Shown: in pieces, positions 10,909-22,264 of the stretch | Numbering within the stretch: position 1 is the first letter of the stretch | Layout of the letters: each line of letters starts with the position of its first letter | Assembly (NCBI GenBank): GCA_032718475.1 | Contig: JAUCBJ010007589.1 | Location: forward strand, 19,015 to 83,014 | Direction: 5' to 3' | Source of the DNA: Nemertoderma westbladi | Lineage: Eukaryota; Xenacoelomorpha; Nemertodermatida; Nemertodermatidae | DNA: 64,000 nt | Translations under genes and position numbers: made by a program | Notes under the pieces: model-generated | Told to the model about the DNA's origin: nothing | The model's input: the letters and a program-made list of their open reading frames with translations, nothing else | Database searches by the model: none

Positions 10909-11279
10909 GTCGGATTCGAAAACTGGGACCTCGAGATGGAAGCCGAGACTACAACCACTAGACCACATGTTCTTGAGATATGGAGTATTAATTTCAAAGC
11001 CAGCTGCCATTTTATTAGCCCCTGATTTTTTTATTATTGATAGTAACAATGTGTTGGCAAGCTGTATTTTTCGAGGTGTTTGTTATTATACATTTATTAT
11101 AGGAAGGGATCTTGGGGTCTTAGCCTCGAATGATAAGTTTATTTTACCGAAAATAACTTATCTTTTATTGGCGCAATTGTAGGACTAATCCCATCACATG
11201 CGTACTTTTTAACCGGGTAGTGTACAAATTTAGGAATCGCGTAATTTTTTCTTGAAATTAATATCTCATATCTCTCCAA

Positions 11280-11322
11280 ACCACGTACGCGTTTCGACCT
11301 TACTGGGTCTCATCAGCGTGGT
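11280..11322 (-). ncRNA. Hammerhead ribozyme, copy 3
   Basis: It is identical to copies 1 and 2 and lies 414 bp after copy 2. A fourth is not present because the array breaks at 11673 into the inverted end piece. Confidence 0.9.
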
Positions 11323-11673
11323 GTCGGATTCGAACCTGGGACCTCGAGATGGAAGCCGAGACTACAACCACTAGACCACATGTTCTTGAGATATGGAGTA
11401 TTAATTTCAAAGCCAGCTGCCATTTTATTAGCCCCTGATTTTTTTATTATTGATAGTAACAATGTGTTGGCAAGCTGTATTTTTCGAGGTGTTTGTTATT
11501 ATACATTTATTATAGGAAGGGATCTTGGGGTCTTAGCCTCGAATGATAAGTTTATTTTACCGAAAATAACTTATCTTTTATTGGCGCAATTGTAGGACTA
11601 ATCCCATCACATGCGTACTTTTTAACCGGGTAGTGTACAAATTTAGGAATCGCGTAATTTTTTCTTGAAATTA

Positions 11674-11810
11674 CAATTGCGCCAATAAAAGATAAGTTAT
11701 TTTCGGTAAAATAAACTTATCATTCGAGGCTAAGACCCCAAGATCCCTTCCTATAATAAATGTATAATAACAAACACCTCGAAAAATACAGCTTGCCAAC
11801 ACATTGTTAC
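11674..11810 (-). repeat. Inverted terminal copy of the array unit
   Basis: This 137-bp segment is the reverse complement of 11456-11592, separated from it by 81 bp. Such end inversions are known for Penelope-type insertions and suggest a template switch during integration. Confidence 0.85.
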
Positions 11811-11821
11811 TGCCTTATGTC

Positions 11822-13897
11822 GACTGTCACCTTTCATCCTGTACCTGTCCACATTATTTGTCATCAACCCACCTGCCCCCCTGTGACAGATCTGGTGTAG
11901 AGGGCTGGTACTGCTGCATCGCTGCCTCCCATATAGTCGCATCCCTCTCATCTTAAATTTTGTCGTTGGCTCATTTTTTGTCATTTTGTTCGTCATCTCC
12001 GGTACAGTTTTCCAGTGTGATAGGATCCCAGTTGGCAGAGGATCCCGACTGAATGTTTTTGATGGTTGTTCCCTACCCACACGCGTTGGCTAATTGCTGC
12101 GTGGACAGACTGACTAGGCTAGTAAAATAATAGAGTTTGGTTGCTAGACGTTTCTATTAATAGGATGTAATACAGTGTAACGGTAGTGATATGATAATAG
12201 CATAGTGGTGGAAAACTATTTCACCTCTATAATACTGAATAAATGCCAACTGAGTTATAAACCACGTGACCGTTAATATATATGTAAAGGTGGAAATATA
12301 TTGCCCTTAGTGTAAAACGTTTATTGGCCTCCAATCAATACACTCCCATTGGCTACCTTAAGATAGTCTTAGATTACTCTCCGCCGTTCCCCTAATTAGC
12401 CAAATCGCAGAACGATGGACATGAGCCACCTGCCGTTACTAAGAGCACTCGAATTTCACCTGGTATACGCTCCGCCCCTCAACACGCTTCCAAACATGCA
12501 CCCTACTGCAGGAGGTGTTGGTGACGTTTCCGGGTGTGTAGATTTCGCTGCCACATGCGGTGTCTCATATGGGCATACCAGCTAGTGTTGTGCTCTGGTA
12601 TGGCAGGATCCCATTGAGTGCGTGGGTCAGATGGCAACCCTAGTGGAGCATAGTTCACCAGACTCGGCTTTACGACTAAGTTAATTTCCGTATTGCAGGT
12701 GGGCAATATGCTACTACTGCAGTTGGAGGTGCACACAGGTGTGTTCAAAGGTCAGTGTGCTATAGCTCAGGACCTCCCTACGTTCCATACAACAGATTTG
12801 ACCCCCTTGACTGGCTCTACTGTCTGAGCAAGTGTGGCTGTCACCCTTGCCAGACCGCAAACGAGTTAACTACGTAACCGTGGATGATGCAGTGACCACG
12901 AACCGTAGACCCCAAGCGAGGAGCTATCTAATCCAACGACCGCCTAGAGCTGTATATTAAACAGCTAGGTTATAGGTAATCGCGGCTCGAGACTAGGGCC
13001 ACATGTGAGAGGCTGTGGACCACTGAGCCACATGGTAGGACTCAGCCAAACACACATGACCCCGAGCATAACTCCCATATCAACATAGACTCTCTTGTTA
13101 ACTAATGAAGTTACCATGGTTGGATGAACACCTCTGCCCTTGTGCCATTGCCGCCGCTTTGCTAGGAGTGCCAATCCTATTACCAATTCTTACCACAGGG
13201 AGGTGGGCGGTTGGACTTTCTACGCATTATTTCAGTATCATGGAGGGGGTCCCCGAAGGGTCAACGTCTTTAATGCGGAGGTGTAGTCAATACCTCACAT
13301 CCTAGTGCTGCAATTTAACCACTGTCCTTGTCCAAGTGGCACGTTAAACCGACTTATGCGCAGGTTGCGACATCGCAGTTTGCTACCAGTTTGTGGGTCA
13401 CCTCGGAGTTGCTAGAGACTGAGACACCACACTTTTACATGCGCACTCACACTCTATTTACCCGAAAATACTATCCAGGAAAACGCCTTAGGCACAAAGT
13501 CCCTTGGACTGACAGAACCTGAACCAACGGGAAGCCTTGGGAACAAGTCCTTTGGACTAATACCTGCGGGTGCAACATGTGAAACCTGCTTTACGTTATC
13601 TGATCAAACCGAACTTCCAGTTAATCCCTTTCCTTGCACAGAGTGCCCGGACAGCCGTGACCGCAGCTTTAGACGTGGCCAACGTAGGCATCCCAACAAT
13701 ATATTATCCTCCCTCGTGGAAAGGGAGACAGACTTATCCACTCTGGCAGTGACCGGAAACTGACACCATCCAGCAGCTCATGGCACGGTCAGAGGCCCTT
13801 CCATTGGTTTCACAGTATCACGCTCAACATGCCACATATGTTTGCCTAATATCCCTCATATGGGCATCAACTCAAAGAGTTAAAATATATAATGCCT
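11822..13897. other. No gene recognised
   Basis: This is moderately GC-balanced unique sequence with many short frames and no recognised family. It follows the right-hand target duplication directly. It may be an old, decayed transposon together with the block to its right. Confidence 0.5.
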
Positions 13898-14302
13898 TTA
13901 TATAATGCCTTTTTGCTCCCTCCCTTTGGCCCTACTGGCCTCTACCCACTGAGGTGGATTGTTAGTCCACTGGCCAGCTGGCCTTATTGCATCATCCCTT
14001 TGCTGGTATGCCTGTTGGATACCTTGATGGTCAACTCGGTAATTCGGACCCCCCCCCCCCCCCCCCCCCCCCCATTTTGTGGGTTGGAAAGCTTTGCGGA
14101 ATGGATCCGTTAACAATGTTTGACAATGCATTGATGCCTGTACAGTATACCTTTTAAACTTTTTTTTATACCAATTCAACATATCACTTCCACACTGGAC
14201 TACAGCGTTCTTTGAGACAACAGCCACCCCTTTGGTACTGCTTTGTAACATTGCCCCTATTCCGTCTACCAAACCATTCCCATTGGTTGCAAAATATTTC
14301 AA
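13898..14302 (-). pseudogene. Possible transposase-derived fragment
   Basis: The minus-strand frame contains FATNGNGLVDGIGAMLQSS followed by STKGVAVVSKNAVV. This resembles the FATSHGKG-DGIGG motif seen in transposon-derived proteins of many invertebrates, but I cannot name the superfamily with confidence. A run of about 24 C bases at 14049-14072 is read as poly-Gly and probably lies outside any real protein. No start, no partner domains and an upstream in-frame stop make it a remnant. Confidence 0.35.
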
Positions 14303-14438
14303 AGTCGACTACAAAATCGCCACTACCTGCTAATCCTTGCAGACAGTAAAATTATTTTAATAAATTATTAAGTGCACCTTGATTGCAATTCAACGAGCTA
14401 CATTGTAGCTAAGTAGCTGCGCTATATTAATTAATTAT

Positions 14439-14639
14439 TTACTCACTCCGTTCGAATACATCTATTTCACAAAAGACAAGATCGTTGCTTTTATGAAAAA
14501 CGACAATATATCTTCCAACTTTGCCATCGCATGCGATATCTGTGATTTCTTCGTTGGTTCCAATTTCTCCACACAAGTCATCAGTGTTTGTATCAAGGGC
14601 ATTTAGAAACTCCTTGTCATTTTGGTTGGTTACAAATAC
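14439..14639 (-). CDS. Terminal exon of a fucolectin-like lectin
   Basis: The minus-strand open segment ends in TAA at 14441-14439 and is preceded by a pyrimidine-poor but acceptable splice acceptor (AG at 14641-14640). It encodes about 66 residues with LCGEIGTNEEITDIACDGK, GRYIVVFH and LVFCEIDVF. This is the C-terminal third of an F5/8-type or fucolectin-tachylectin (FTP) carbohydrate-binding domain: CG, then C, then GRY, then a closing CE-[VI]-[ED]-V strand. FTP lectins bind fucose and usually act as secreted recognition proteins. No upstream exon is seen before the transposons at 15150, so it may be a long-intron gene or an orphan exon. No canonical AATAAA follows closely. Confidence 0.7.
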   Translation of the reverse strand, partial: VFVTNQNDKEFLNALDTNTDDLCGEIGTNEEITDIACDGKVGRYIVVFHKSNDLVFCEIDVFERSE

Positions 14640-15150
14640 CTATAATTGGCCAATAATGAGATAATTAAAATCTAAACGAAACACCATGAACATCAACATA
14701 TTATTTTAATTATTTATTTTATTTATTTATTATGAAACATTTTTCTATACTTGCATGCACACAAATAAATTGAAACTAAGTAATAATTGGAGTAGGTCAA
14801 ATATTAGTAAATTACGGTAAATTAAAAAATATTGTTAATTATGAATATTATATTGATATTTTATGCATAGTAAAGATGGAGGTTGATCGGGAAGGCCCAT
14901 TACATCAACCACCAAATAATTCATTAATAATATGAATAATATATTGTTATATATATATATATTAAATTTTGTTAATATTATGTGATTGCTCTATTTTTTT
15001 TTAATAGCTATGCAAATATATTTGATGACATCAACCACAAAACAGGCACGATGGGTAAAACATTATTAAAAAATTATATAAACACTGATTGTACTACATA
15101 ATTTGAATATTTGTTTCGAATTAATGAAAATGTATAGAATCGGTCAAAGA
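14640..15150 (-). other. AT-rich, probable intron or intergenic
   Basis: This is very AT-rich sequence with a short TA microsatellite near 14950. No coding segment is seen. If the lectin exon belongs to a working gene, this would be its last intron. Confidence 0.4.
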
Positions 15151-15153
15151 AAA

Positions 15154-17770
15154 TTAAAATAATGGAGGGAGGGAGGGAGAGGATAGGATCGGATTAAAGT
15201 GCCATGTTGGGTTGGTCTCCCTGTAGCCGCGTTTCTCAGGGAGGTTGAATGATTCCTTTACGCAGGAGGCATTCGCAGCTGGGATTGCAATCCCAAGACG
15301 TTGACGCAGGAATTGCATAGACATCTTGTTGCCACTGACCTTCTCCAAGTAGTTCCATGGAGTAGCTCCATCGGGGCCCTTAAGGTCATTGTCGTTGCTG
15401 AGCCTGACTGGTTCAAGGGTTCCGGGTACCTCAGCAGATTGGAGAGCATGGTAGAGGGTGTCATTGCACAGGCGGTGTCATGCATGTCTGCTCTTGGCAA
15501 ACTTGCAAACTAAGGCATGGGTGGCAGAAGCTTCAACGACGGTGCCACACACACAAGGGTGGAAAGAGCAAAGAGGTGCACCAAGAATGAGAGCAAAAGC
15601 CATACCGAACTGTTAATTGGCAAGGCGGAGGACACGGGTAGCAGAAGGGATGGCATTCAACCAATCATCAGAACCAGGTGCTTGGCAGCCCATAAGATGG
15701 GATACAGAGCTATTATCACTAGATGAAATTAGTGACGCCAGTTGGGATTTGGATACTAGGTCCTGCCACGATCTTTGTTTCCTTGGTGTCTCAGGAATAT
15801 CAAAGGAAGGTGAGTAGCATTCCCATAACTCGACGGCAGCTTGAAGGAACATATGTTCATCCAAATTTCCAGTGATAGCAGAAGTTAGTTCGTGGTTACG
15901 GTGTCTGAGGCGAGGTAATCATCTGGGGCTGTCAGCCTAAAAGATGGTACACGCCTGCATCCAGCAGTCAGGGGTCAAGGACATGTTGGTCACATCTTCA
16001 AGTGTATCCCCAATGCAGTTGTCGATACGCCCAATTGGGTCTGGGGAAGTATAGGCTGGAGACGTCCTGAGGGTATACATTAGCTTAGGCATTGCCAGGC
16101 AGTTCTTAAGAAGGGAGAATGCATCATGGTGTCCTAGTAGATTAAGTCTTACTATAAACAGTTGGATGCATTTGAGATTCTTATTGAGGGTGACATCGAG
16201 GGCATCTGGCCCAAGGGATGATCCCAGGAGGATGAGATCTGCAGGCACGGCGACTTTGATGAGTGAACATTCCTGCATAAACGCTCTGATGATGTCTGCG
16301 GCATCTGGAGGGTGGAAAATGAAAATCTCACACTTGCTTTCATTAAGAATGAGCCCAATCCTTTTGCAAGCATCTCTAAAAGCTATGAAGTCAGTAAGTA
16401 CTTTGTCCCAGTTGCCCCCAATACCAACATCATTAACATGGCCATTTCTGAGGTGGGATTTCAAGAGTTTGAGCATGGGGTGGAGACCAAGGCAGAATCC
16501 AAAGATAGCCACAGAGTCTCCTTGCTGGAAGCCTTCATCAGATTTCAAAATGTCATTACCATAGGATAAGAAGGTTCCATCCTTGTAACAAAGGCTAAAT
16601 AAAGGTAATAGTTCTGGAGCATGCTCGCTCAAACACTCTGAAACATGATCACAACGCATCGTATTGAAGGCATTTGTGAAGTCCAGTTTAATGAAAACAT
16701 CTTCTGGCTAGCATATGGAATGAATGAATCCGGAGGGAATGCACTTTCGCTTCACCACCTCCTCGGACACTAAACCCCAGTTGGAGTGGGGCAAATATGG
16801 TGGCAAATTTCGTAGAAGCTGAACCAGAAGCACACTTAGCAGTTAAACAGCGCCAGGTCTATCCGACCACTATATGCCTGATCCCCCCACCCTTCTTGTT
16901 GAAGGCATACATAGGAGCACCAGCCATTACTGGATGAATGTGGATGGGGAAATCACCAGCTGGCAACTTACTGTCTAGGGATGTGGTAGATGACAATAGC
17001 AAGGTACCCGAATCACCAGACCATTTGGAAGTAGCATCCGGGAAGTGCTCCCAGGTTGAAAGCTCTCGATATAGGATTTAATAGTAGCAGTTGACACTAG
17101 GAGTGTTACAGATTCCAGGCATGTTGGGATCGATCGTCTTTCTTGAGGACATTCAGAACGCTTTGAACCAAGCTTGTATCAGTGTTACATCAACTTGTAT
17201 TGAGGCGAGGTTTGTATCATTGAATGGAGCGATGGTGTCACTACAAGAGGCAATACGGACAGCACCATTATCATCCCCTTTATCCAGTTTCTGTGAGATA
17301 ATGGCCGCCAGCTGTGCTTGCATTTCATTATCAGAAAAGGTAAGTTTATGAGCCCTTTGTCATTTATTTTTATGGTTTAGTGGAGGGGGTAAGGCTGGTG
17401 TTGCGGTGAACGAGGAACACTGATGGTTAATAACGGAGACTAGAGTTTTGGCCTCCCTTTTCAGTGTGTTTAAGAAAGTGGAAAGGGGCTAGGATGAGGC
17501 GACTCCATGCAATTGTATCATTACGAGATCCTGTCTCGTAATGATACAATTGCATGGAGTCGCCTCCCCCTGGATGCCCAAATTTAAGATTTTAGCTACT
17601 TTGACCCTTGAACCATGGGAAATAAACTTTAATATGCTTACCTTAGAATCTTTCAGGCGCTGAAGAAGTTGGAGAGCATCTAAAGAAGGAGAAGAACTCG
17701 CAATGCCAGGGTTAGGGACCTCTGGGGTTGCATTGTCCTGGGACATTGCGCCGTGGTCTAGCGGCAAGGG
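15154..17770 (-). pseudogene. Decayed LINE B (reverse transcriptase)
   Basis: The best frame, 16659-15937, holds the C-terminal half of a non-LTR reverse transcriptase. GFQQGDSVAIFGFCLGLHP is the QGD block, NDVGIGG stands where the catalytic F/YxDD block should be, and IGLILNESKCEIF is the GLxLNxxKCE block. The next frame (15864-15613) has SDDWLNAIPS, the SxxxxxWLxALP motif typical downstream of RT in this LINE group. The region 16660-17770 gives only short broken frames, among them one starting MPLDHGAMSQDNATPEVPNP. Both catalytic aspartates of the active-site block are altered, so it is dead. Confidence 0.7.
17496..17566. repeat. Perfect 33-bp hairpin
   Basis: Arms 17496-17528 and 17534-17566 are exact reverse complements around the 5-base loop TCCTG. 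They begin GAGGCGACTCC. The hairpin lies inside the decayed LINE B region. Confidence 0.95.
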
Positions 17771-18664
17771 GATCCTTTACTGGTTTTATGATTCCCACTG
17801 CTCTTTATTAGGCATGATTTGTTGGGGGAGCATAGGTTGATGAAGGGGCCACCCCCATTGTTGGCTGTAAAGGGGCTTGCACCCAAAGGGGGTGCACATG
17901 GTTGGGGGCATAGTCTGGATCAGAGGACTCAAATTATAAATATTATTAATGCTGGATGTCCCTGGGGAAATTTGAGCTATGAATGAAGTTTTTCAACCAG
18001 AATTGGGGAATAGTTGGCAAACATGACAGGATCGCCATAAGCTCCTAAAAGAGACTCTTGGTGTGGGGGTTAAGGGGTTGCACTGACCTAACAAGGTGAA
18101 GAATATATATATATCTTAGAAGATATATCCACTTCAAGTTGAGATTGAAAGGAGGCGATGGAATAATCATTGATATTATGCCATCCAGGTGGCAAGCAAC
18201 CCTCAAGGCACCACTTTGCAAATCTACAAATGTACACCCTGCACTGGTAACTATTAAATTGTACAAGGTAAATGGAAGGATATACGGTAAAGTGTGGGTG
18301 GAGGGTTCGGTTGGATTCTTAGGCAATGAGGAGGGCCCATTTATTGATGGAATCGATCGCTTTGGCATTTGAGCAAGAGTCAAAAAACCTAATTGAAGAT
18401 CTTTTTCTAAGGTTGATAGGGAAAAAAATAAAGTCGTTAGCTAGGACTGGAAGAAGAACAGTCCTTACTAAGGATTTTGCCACTTTAAACCCCCCCTCCC
18501 GCTTGGAATATATCAAGGAAGTGGGAGTTAAAACCCTAGCAATGCGTTTGTGGTCCATTCAAAAGGATTGAATGAATGCTTCAATAATGTTGTCAGTAAG
18601 CCAGTTTTCATGCTTTAAAGAATCGATGTCATGTTTGGATAGGGGTAAACCAGCTAACTCATAG
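17771..18664. other. No gene recognised
   Basis: Several short frames occur (for example plus 18326-18571 and minus 18319-18558), but none has a recognisable motif. The stretch is probably transposon debris. Confidence 0.4.
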
Positions 18665-18680
18665 TTAGCTGTAATAATAG

Positions 18681-18877
18681 TGGTCTATTTTGTCCAATGC
18701 TGCATGTGCAGTTGGATTCATCAATAGACCAATTCCACCATTGCCACTATCATCTGCTGAAGCGAGGGCGAGTCGCCAACCGCCCCCCATGTCCTTAATC
18801 AGAACCTCATCAGTCTGTCCAGTTTGCATTCGGTGCTCTTGAACATCCACTGCACTAAGAGAAAGCTTATCTGCCAA
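18681..18877 (-). pseudogene. RTE-like LINE endonuclease fragment
   Basis: This stretch matches the endonuclease part of the intact LINE (about 40028-40222) and encodes VDVQEHRMQTGQTDEVLIKD and GNGGIGLLMNPTA. It is an internal piece without the element's 3' end. It is fused in frame to the unrelated reading frame on its right, giving a chimeric minus-strand ORF (18665-19159). Confidence 0.85.
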
Positions 18878-20640
18878 CACTAAATAATACTGCAATGAAG
18901 AAAGAGGTGGTGCGCAAATGTTCCAATATTCCAACGCTTGCCGCTTGAAATGGGATTTGAACTCAGCTCCCGGCGGCGTGTTATATTCACCATACGCCTC
19001 CTCATACTTCTTTTCCGTCTTTAACTTGAAATCCCAATTATATAATAAATGCGCCATAAAACCCATACCAGTCTTGGCAGGATTAGAGTACTCTCTATAA
19101 ATCCCAATGTCCTGTTCCCATACCAATAATAGCTTCGTATCAACGAATGGTCTTGGCAATCAATCCCCCAGGTCTGCCATAGCGTTGAAATCACTCTCCA
19201 AGTCACTCTGGACACCCGATCCCACCTTGACATAATCTTGGTTCAGGATGACCTCCTTAACCCTATTAGTACCGGGCTATAAAATGTTGTACAAATACCG
19301 GGGGGGAGAGGGGGTCATATTGACCCCCCCCCCCCCCCCCCCCCCCCTTTAAAATCTACAAATTTTTACGAAAACGTCTGATTTTTTGTTTGTACGTACG
19401 TATCACTTGTCTGGATCCGAACGAAAAAAAATTTTCGAAAAAATGTACTGGGGTGGTTATATTGCAGCACCAAAATTACAAGTAGTGCACAATTTTCACA
19501 AAATTTGAAAGTTACATTTTCGGCTAATTATTTTTTTTTCAATACAGGTTTTCTGGGGTGCAAAATACATTGGAAAATATTTAAAAATGATATGATTACT
19601 GTAAATGGCTGTTTAGTCCTCTCTGCGTAGGAAAAAAAAAAAAACAAGTAACCAGCACTTTTCAGTTAGAACACAAAATTTTAATTCACTTATTCGATGC
19701 TATAAATTCAAATTTTCAGGTTTTCGAGGGCGCTGATGCTAATGGAATACATTTCTAATATGCTAGATCATTGCTACTTGTATTTTTCGGCGTAATTTGG
19801 CAAATCTTGGTCCTAGCACCAAATTTCGTACCCATCACCAAAAAATACAAGTTTGCGATGTCCAGTGCTGTTTTTATTGATTTCATCGGATTCAGGACCC
19901 CCATAAACCCGTATAACGCAAGAAACAAGGTGATACTATCTACTTATCAATTTGCATAGTTTCCAAAATTTGGTGCTGGCACAACAATTTTCACCCACCG
20001 GCGAAAAATACAAGTTTGAGAACTCTTATGGAATTTTTACTGATTCCATTGAATTCAGAACCATCACAAACCCGTATAACGCAAGAAACAAGGTGACACA
20101 ATCAATTGATATATTTGATGGTTTTCAAAATTTGGTGCTAGCACCACATTTTGCACCCACATCCGAAAAATACAAGTTTGATACGCTTGGTGCAACTCGT
20201 ATATATTTCATCGAATCCACAACCCCAAAAAACCCCAATTGCGTAAAAAACAAGTTTTAAACAATCAATTTACAAAATTGACTTATTTCAAAATTTGGTG
20301 CTGGCACCAAAATTTGGCACCCACCGAAAAAAACAAGTTTGGAATCTCTAAATCAATTTATATGAATTCCATCCAATTTCTAACACCAAAAAACCGGTGT
20401 AAATCAAAAATAGAGAAATTTTTGAAAACGGTTTTCACTACTAGGAAGACAATAGATTTTTAGGAATAGTCATAAAATTTCAGATTCCCAACTGCGTTTG
20501 TTTCAGAATTATAATAAAAAAACCACGGGGGGGTCATATGGACCCCCCCCCCCCCCCCGGGTTTAATAGGGTTAACCTTCTTGGGTAACATCCTCGCATC
20601 TATCCGCTCCGCTCCATGCATTGCATACCTCCTCGCCTAT
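18878..20640 (-). pseudogene. Unknown ORF split by a piggyBac-like insertion
   Basis: Minus-strand coding sequence on both sides of 19261-20571 joins in one frame when the insertion is ignored. The right part includes ERIDARMLPKKV and the left part includes ILNQDYVKVGSGVQSDLESD. An in-frame TGA near 19160 then separates it from FVDTKLLLVWEQDIGIYREY. The pattern (xPxKVxxxIxxxxYVxxxxL followed by a Trp/Tyr-rich stretch) loosely recalls the first ORF of DIRS/Ngaro-type elements, but this is tentative. Confidence 0.4.
19261..20571. mobile_element. Non-autonomous piggyBac-like element
   Basis: The element is bounded by TTAA on both sides (19257-19260 and 20572-20575). Its ends are inverted and start CCCTATTA, continuing into CCGGG and then long C or G runs with GGGTCATAT-GACCCC hairpins. 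TTAA duplication with CCC-starting termini is the piggyBac signature. The interior (about 19790-20400) consists of about four degenerate repeats of about 165 bp, each with AAATTTGGTGCTGGCACC- and AAAAATACAAGTTTG-like motifs. No transposase is encoded. Confidence 0.75.
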
Positions 20641-20864
20641 TATTATTATTTACTTATTGACAATATCTAACAATATATATAACACCACATCAATATTGTA
20701 TATAATCATAAAACAATCTAACATCGGGCACAAAGCACTATTTAACTCAATATCTGGTTCAGACATTGTCCAGAGAATAATCATTATTTGTATAATTCTA
20801 GAACAACACTAATATACTTACACAATCGAAAATACATTACCTCACTAGGGTCAAACAAATCGCT
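20641..20864. other. AT-rich, probable LINE A 3' UTR
   Basis: This short AT-rich stretch lies just beyond the stop of the LINE A C-terminal frame. Nothing further is seen. Confidence 0.4.
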
Positions 20865-21731
20865 TTACAAAGAAAACATTAGACCGGAATTTGCCTCGTT
20901 GTTGCGAAGGTGCTGTGAGGTGGGACAGTCAAGCAATACATGTGACTCAGTCTGTACAGACAGACCGTCACACGGGCAGACCCGCTGCTCCCTGGGTATG
21001 CGTGACCAACGACCAGTCTCCACACCTAAGCAATGGGACATAAGCCGAACCCTGGTAAAGTTAAGCCTAATATAATCCGGTACGTAAGTCGATGTATGAA
21101 AATATAGAGGATGCGGTTTCAAGTTTGGATTAATAACAGTTTTATGTTTCAAATTTACTCGCACTATTGGGTCTATTTTTTATACTGTTTATTACGTTAA
21201 TCAGGGGATCTAGTTTTTCATTAAAATCGATCGCTTCTTTTAGCATTAAGTAACCACTGGTATTATTTTCTTTACACATATCAAATATCCTACGGAAGGA
21301 TAAATCGCTGTTATTATTTTTTAACATTTTACCAATGAACCTTTTCCTAGCTCGACAAATGTAATAATCTATATAAGGTAAACCAATTTCTAGTAAGCAG
21401 AGTTCATTTGGTGTCGACACGCGTACACCTAACAACGATTTCACCATAGAATAATAATACCTAGATATTATTATTTAGTGTTGGTAGATAGCCAGGATTC
21501 AGAACCATATAACAAACCAGATAACATCGCTGCATCAAAAACCTTTCTTTTAATATGAAAGGGCATGCTAGAATTAACAGAACAAAGAATAGCAAACTTA
21601 TTCACAGTTTCCTCCCACTTCGATTTTTGCACATATATTACTAGAATTTACACGGCCATCGCCAGTAAAGTAAACACCTAAGTATAAATAACTTTAACAA
21701 AGTCTAACCGTAATGTTTTCTATAATATTAC

Positions 21732-22031
21732 TTCTACTACTACTACTACTAGGATCGGCATGCTGCATTGCAGCTGCATTTTTAAGAATGCTGTGCCGGC
21801 TTGTCAACAAAATTGCACCGCCACAACTCCCTATCACCCATGACATTTGCTAGATCATCCGCATCTTTAAGGCCAGTGTCCTTTAAGATGCGTCTCAAGA
21901 AAGTCATGGGCTGTCCACCATGCTTATTCACTCCATGAGGCTCCCAAAGTACAAGATTATGCACTGGCTGGTCCTCACGGCGAAAGCAATGTCCTGCAAA
22001 GCGGAGGCGATTTTGTTCTAGTGTCAAGCTT
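21732..22031 (-). mobile_element. 5'-truncated RTE-like LINE insertion (about 300 bp)
   Basis: It matches the last 280 bp of the intact LINE and ends in a (TAG)n-type tail (CTACTACTAC on the plus strand). An 11-bp target duplication, TATAATATTAC, flanks it (21721-21731 and 22032-22042). It sits inside LINE A just after the RT active-site block. It is a classic target-primed, 5'-truncated insertion. Confidence 0.9.
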
Positions 22032-22264
22032 TATAATATTACAAAATGGTTGTTTATAATTATCATTAATGACAAAAAATTTCGTTTTCTTTTCGTTTAC
22101 TCTCATACCAGAAATTTTACAGAAAGAATTCAAACCCTCTAATTTAGCAATTGCACTTTCACGGGAACAAGCTAAAATAACCGTGTCATCCATTAATAAT
22201 AAAACATGTATAACACCCAAAAACCCATCTGTCCGCACAGCTGATAAAAAAGTAAAAAAGTAAA

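Larger units (their letters stand above)
10268..11810 (-). mobile_element. Retrozyme-like tandem array with hammerhead ribozymes
   Basis: Three complete units plus a partial unit repeat with a period of 413-414 bp (the GATCTTGGGG landmark lies at 10281, 10694, 11108 and 11521). Read on the minus strand, each complete unit has a tRNA-like head with A and B boxes, then a type I hammerhead ribozyme, then about 350 bp of AT-rich noncoding sequence. The right end is an inverted 137-bp copy (11674-11810) of 11456-11592. Exact 11-bp duplications flank the whole. Tandem monomers of a few hundred bp with a small-stem-III hammerhead are the hallmark of animal retrozymes and Penelope-associated repeats. 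No reverse transcriptase is encoded, so mobilisation would need enzymes supplied elsewhere. The 71-residue frames in the units are artefacts. Confidence 0.85.

Noticed and set aside
10553-11595. 71-residue frame repeated three times
   Set aside because: It lies within the hammerhead array units, antisense to the predicted transcript. Repetition reflects the array, not gene duplication.
13105-13752. Plus-strand frames of 60-66 residues
   Set aside because: No motif or codon pattern supports them and neighbouring frames are equally open.
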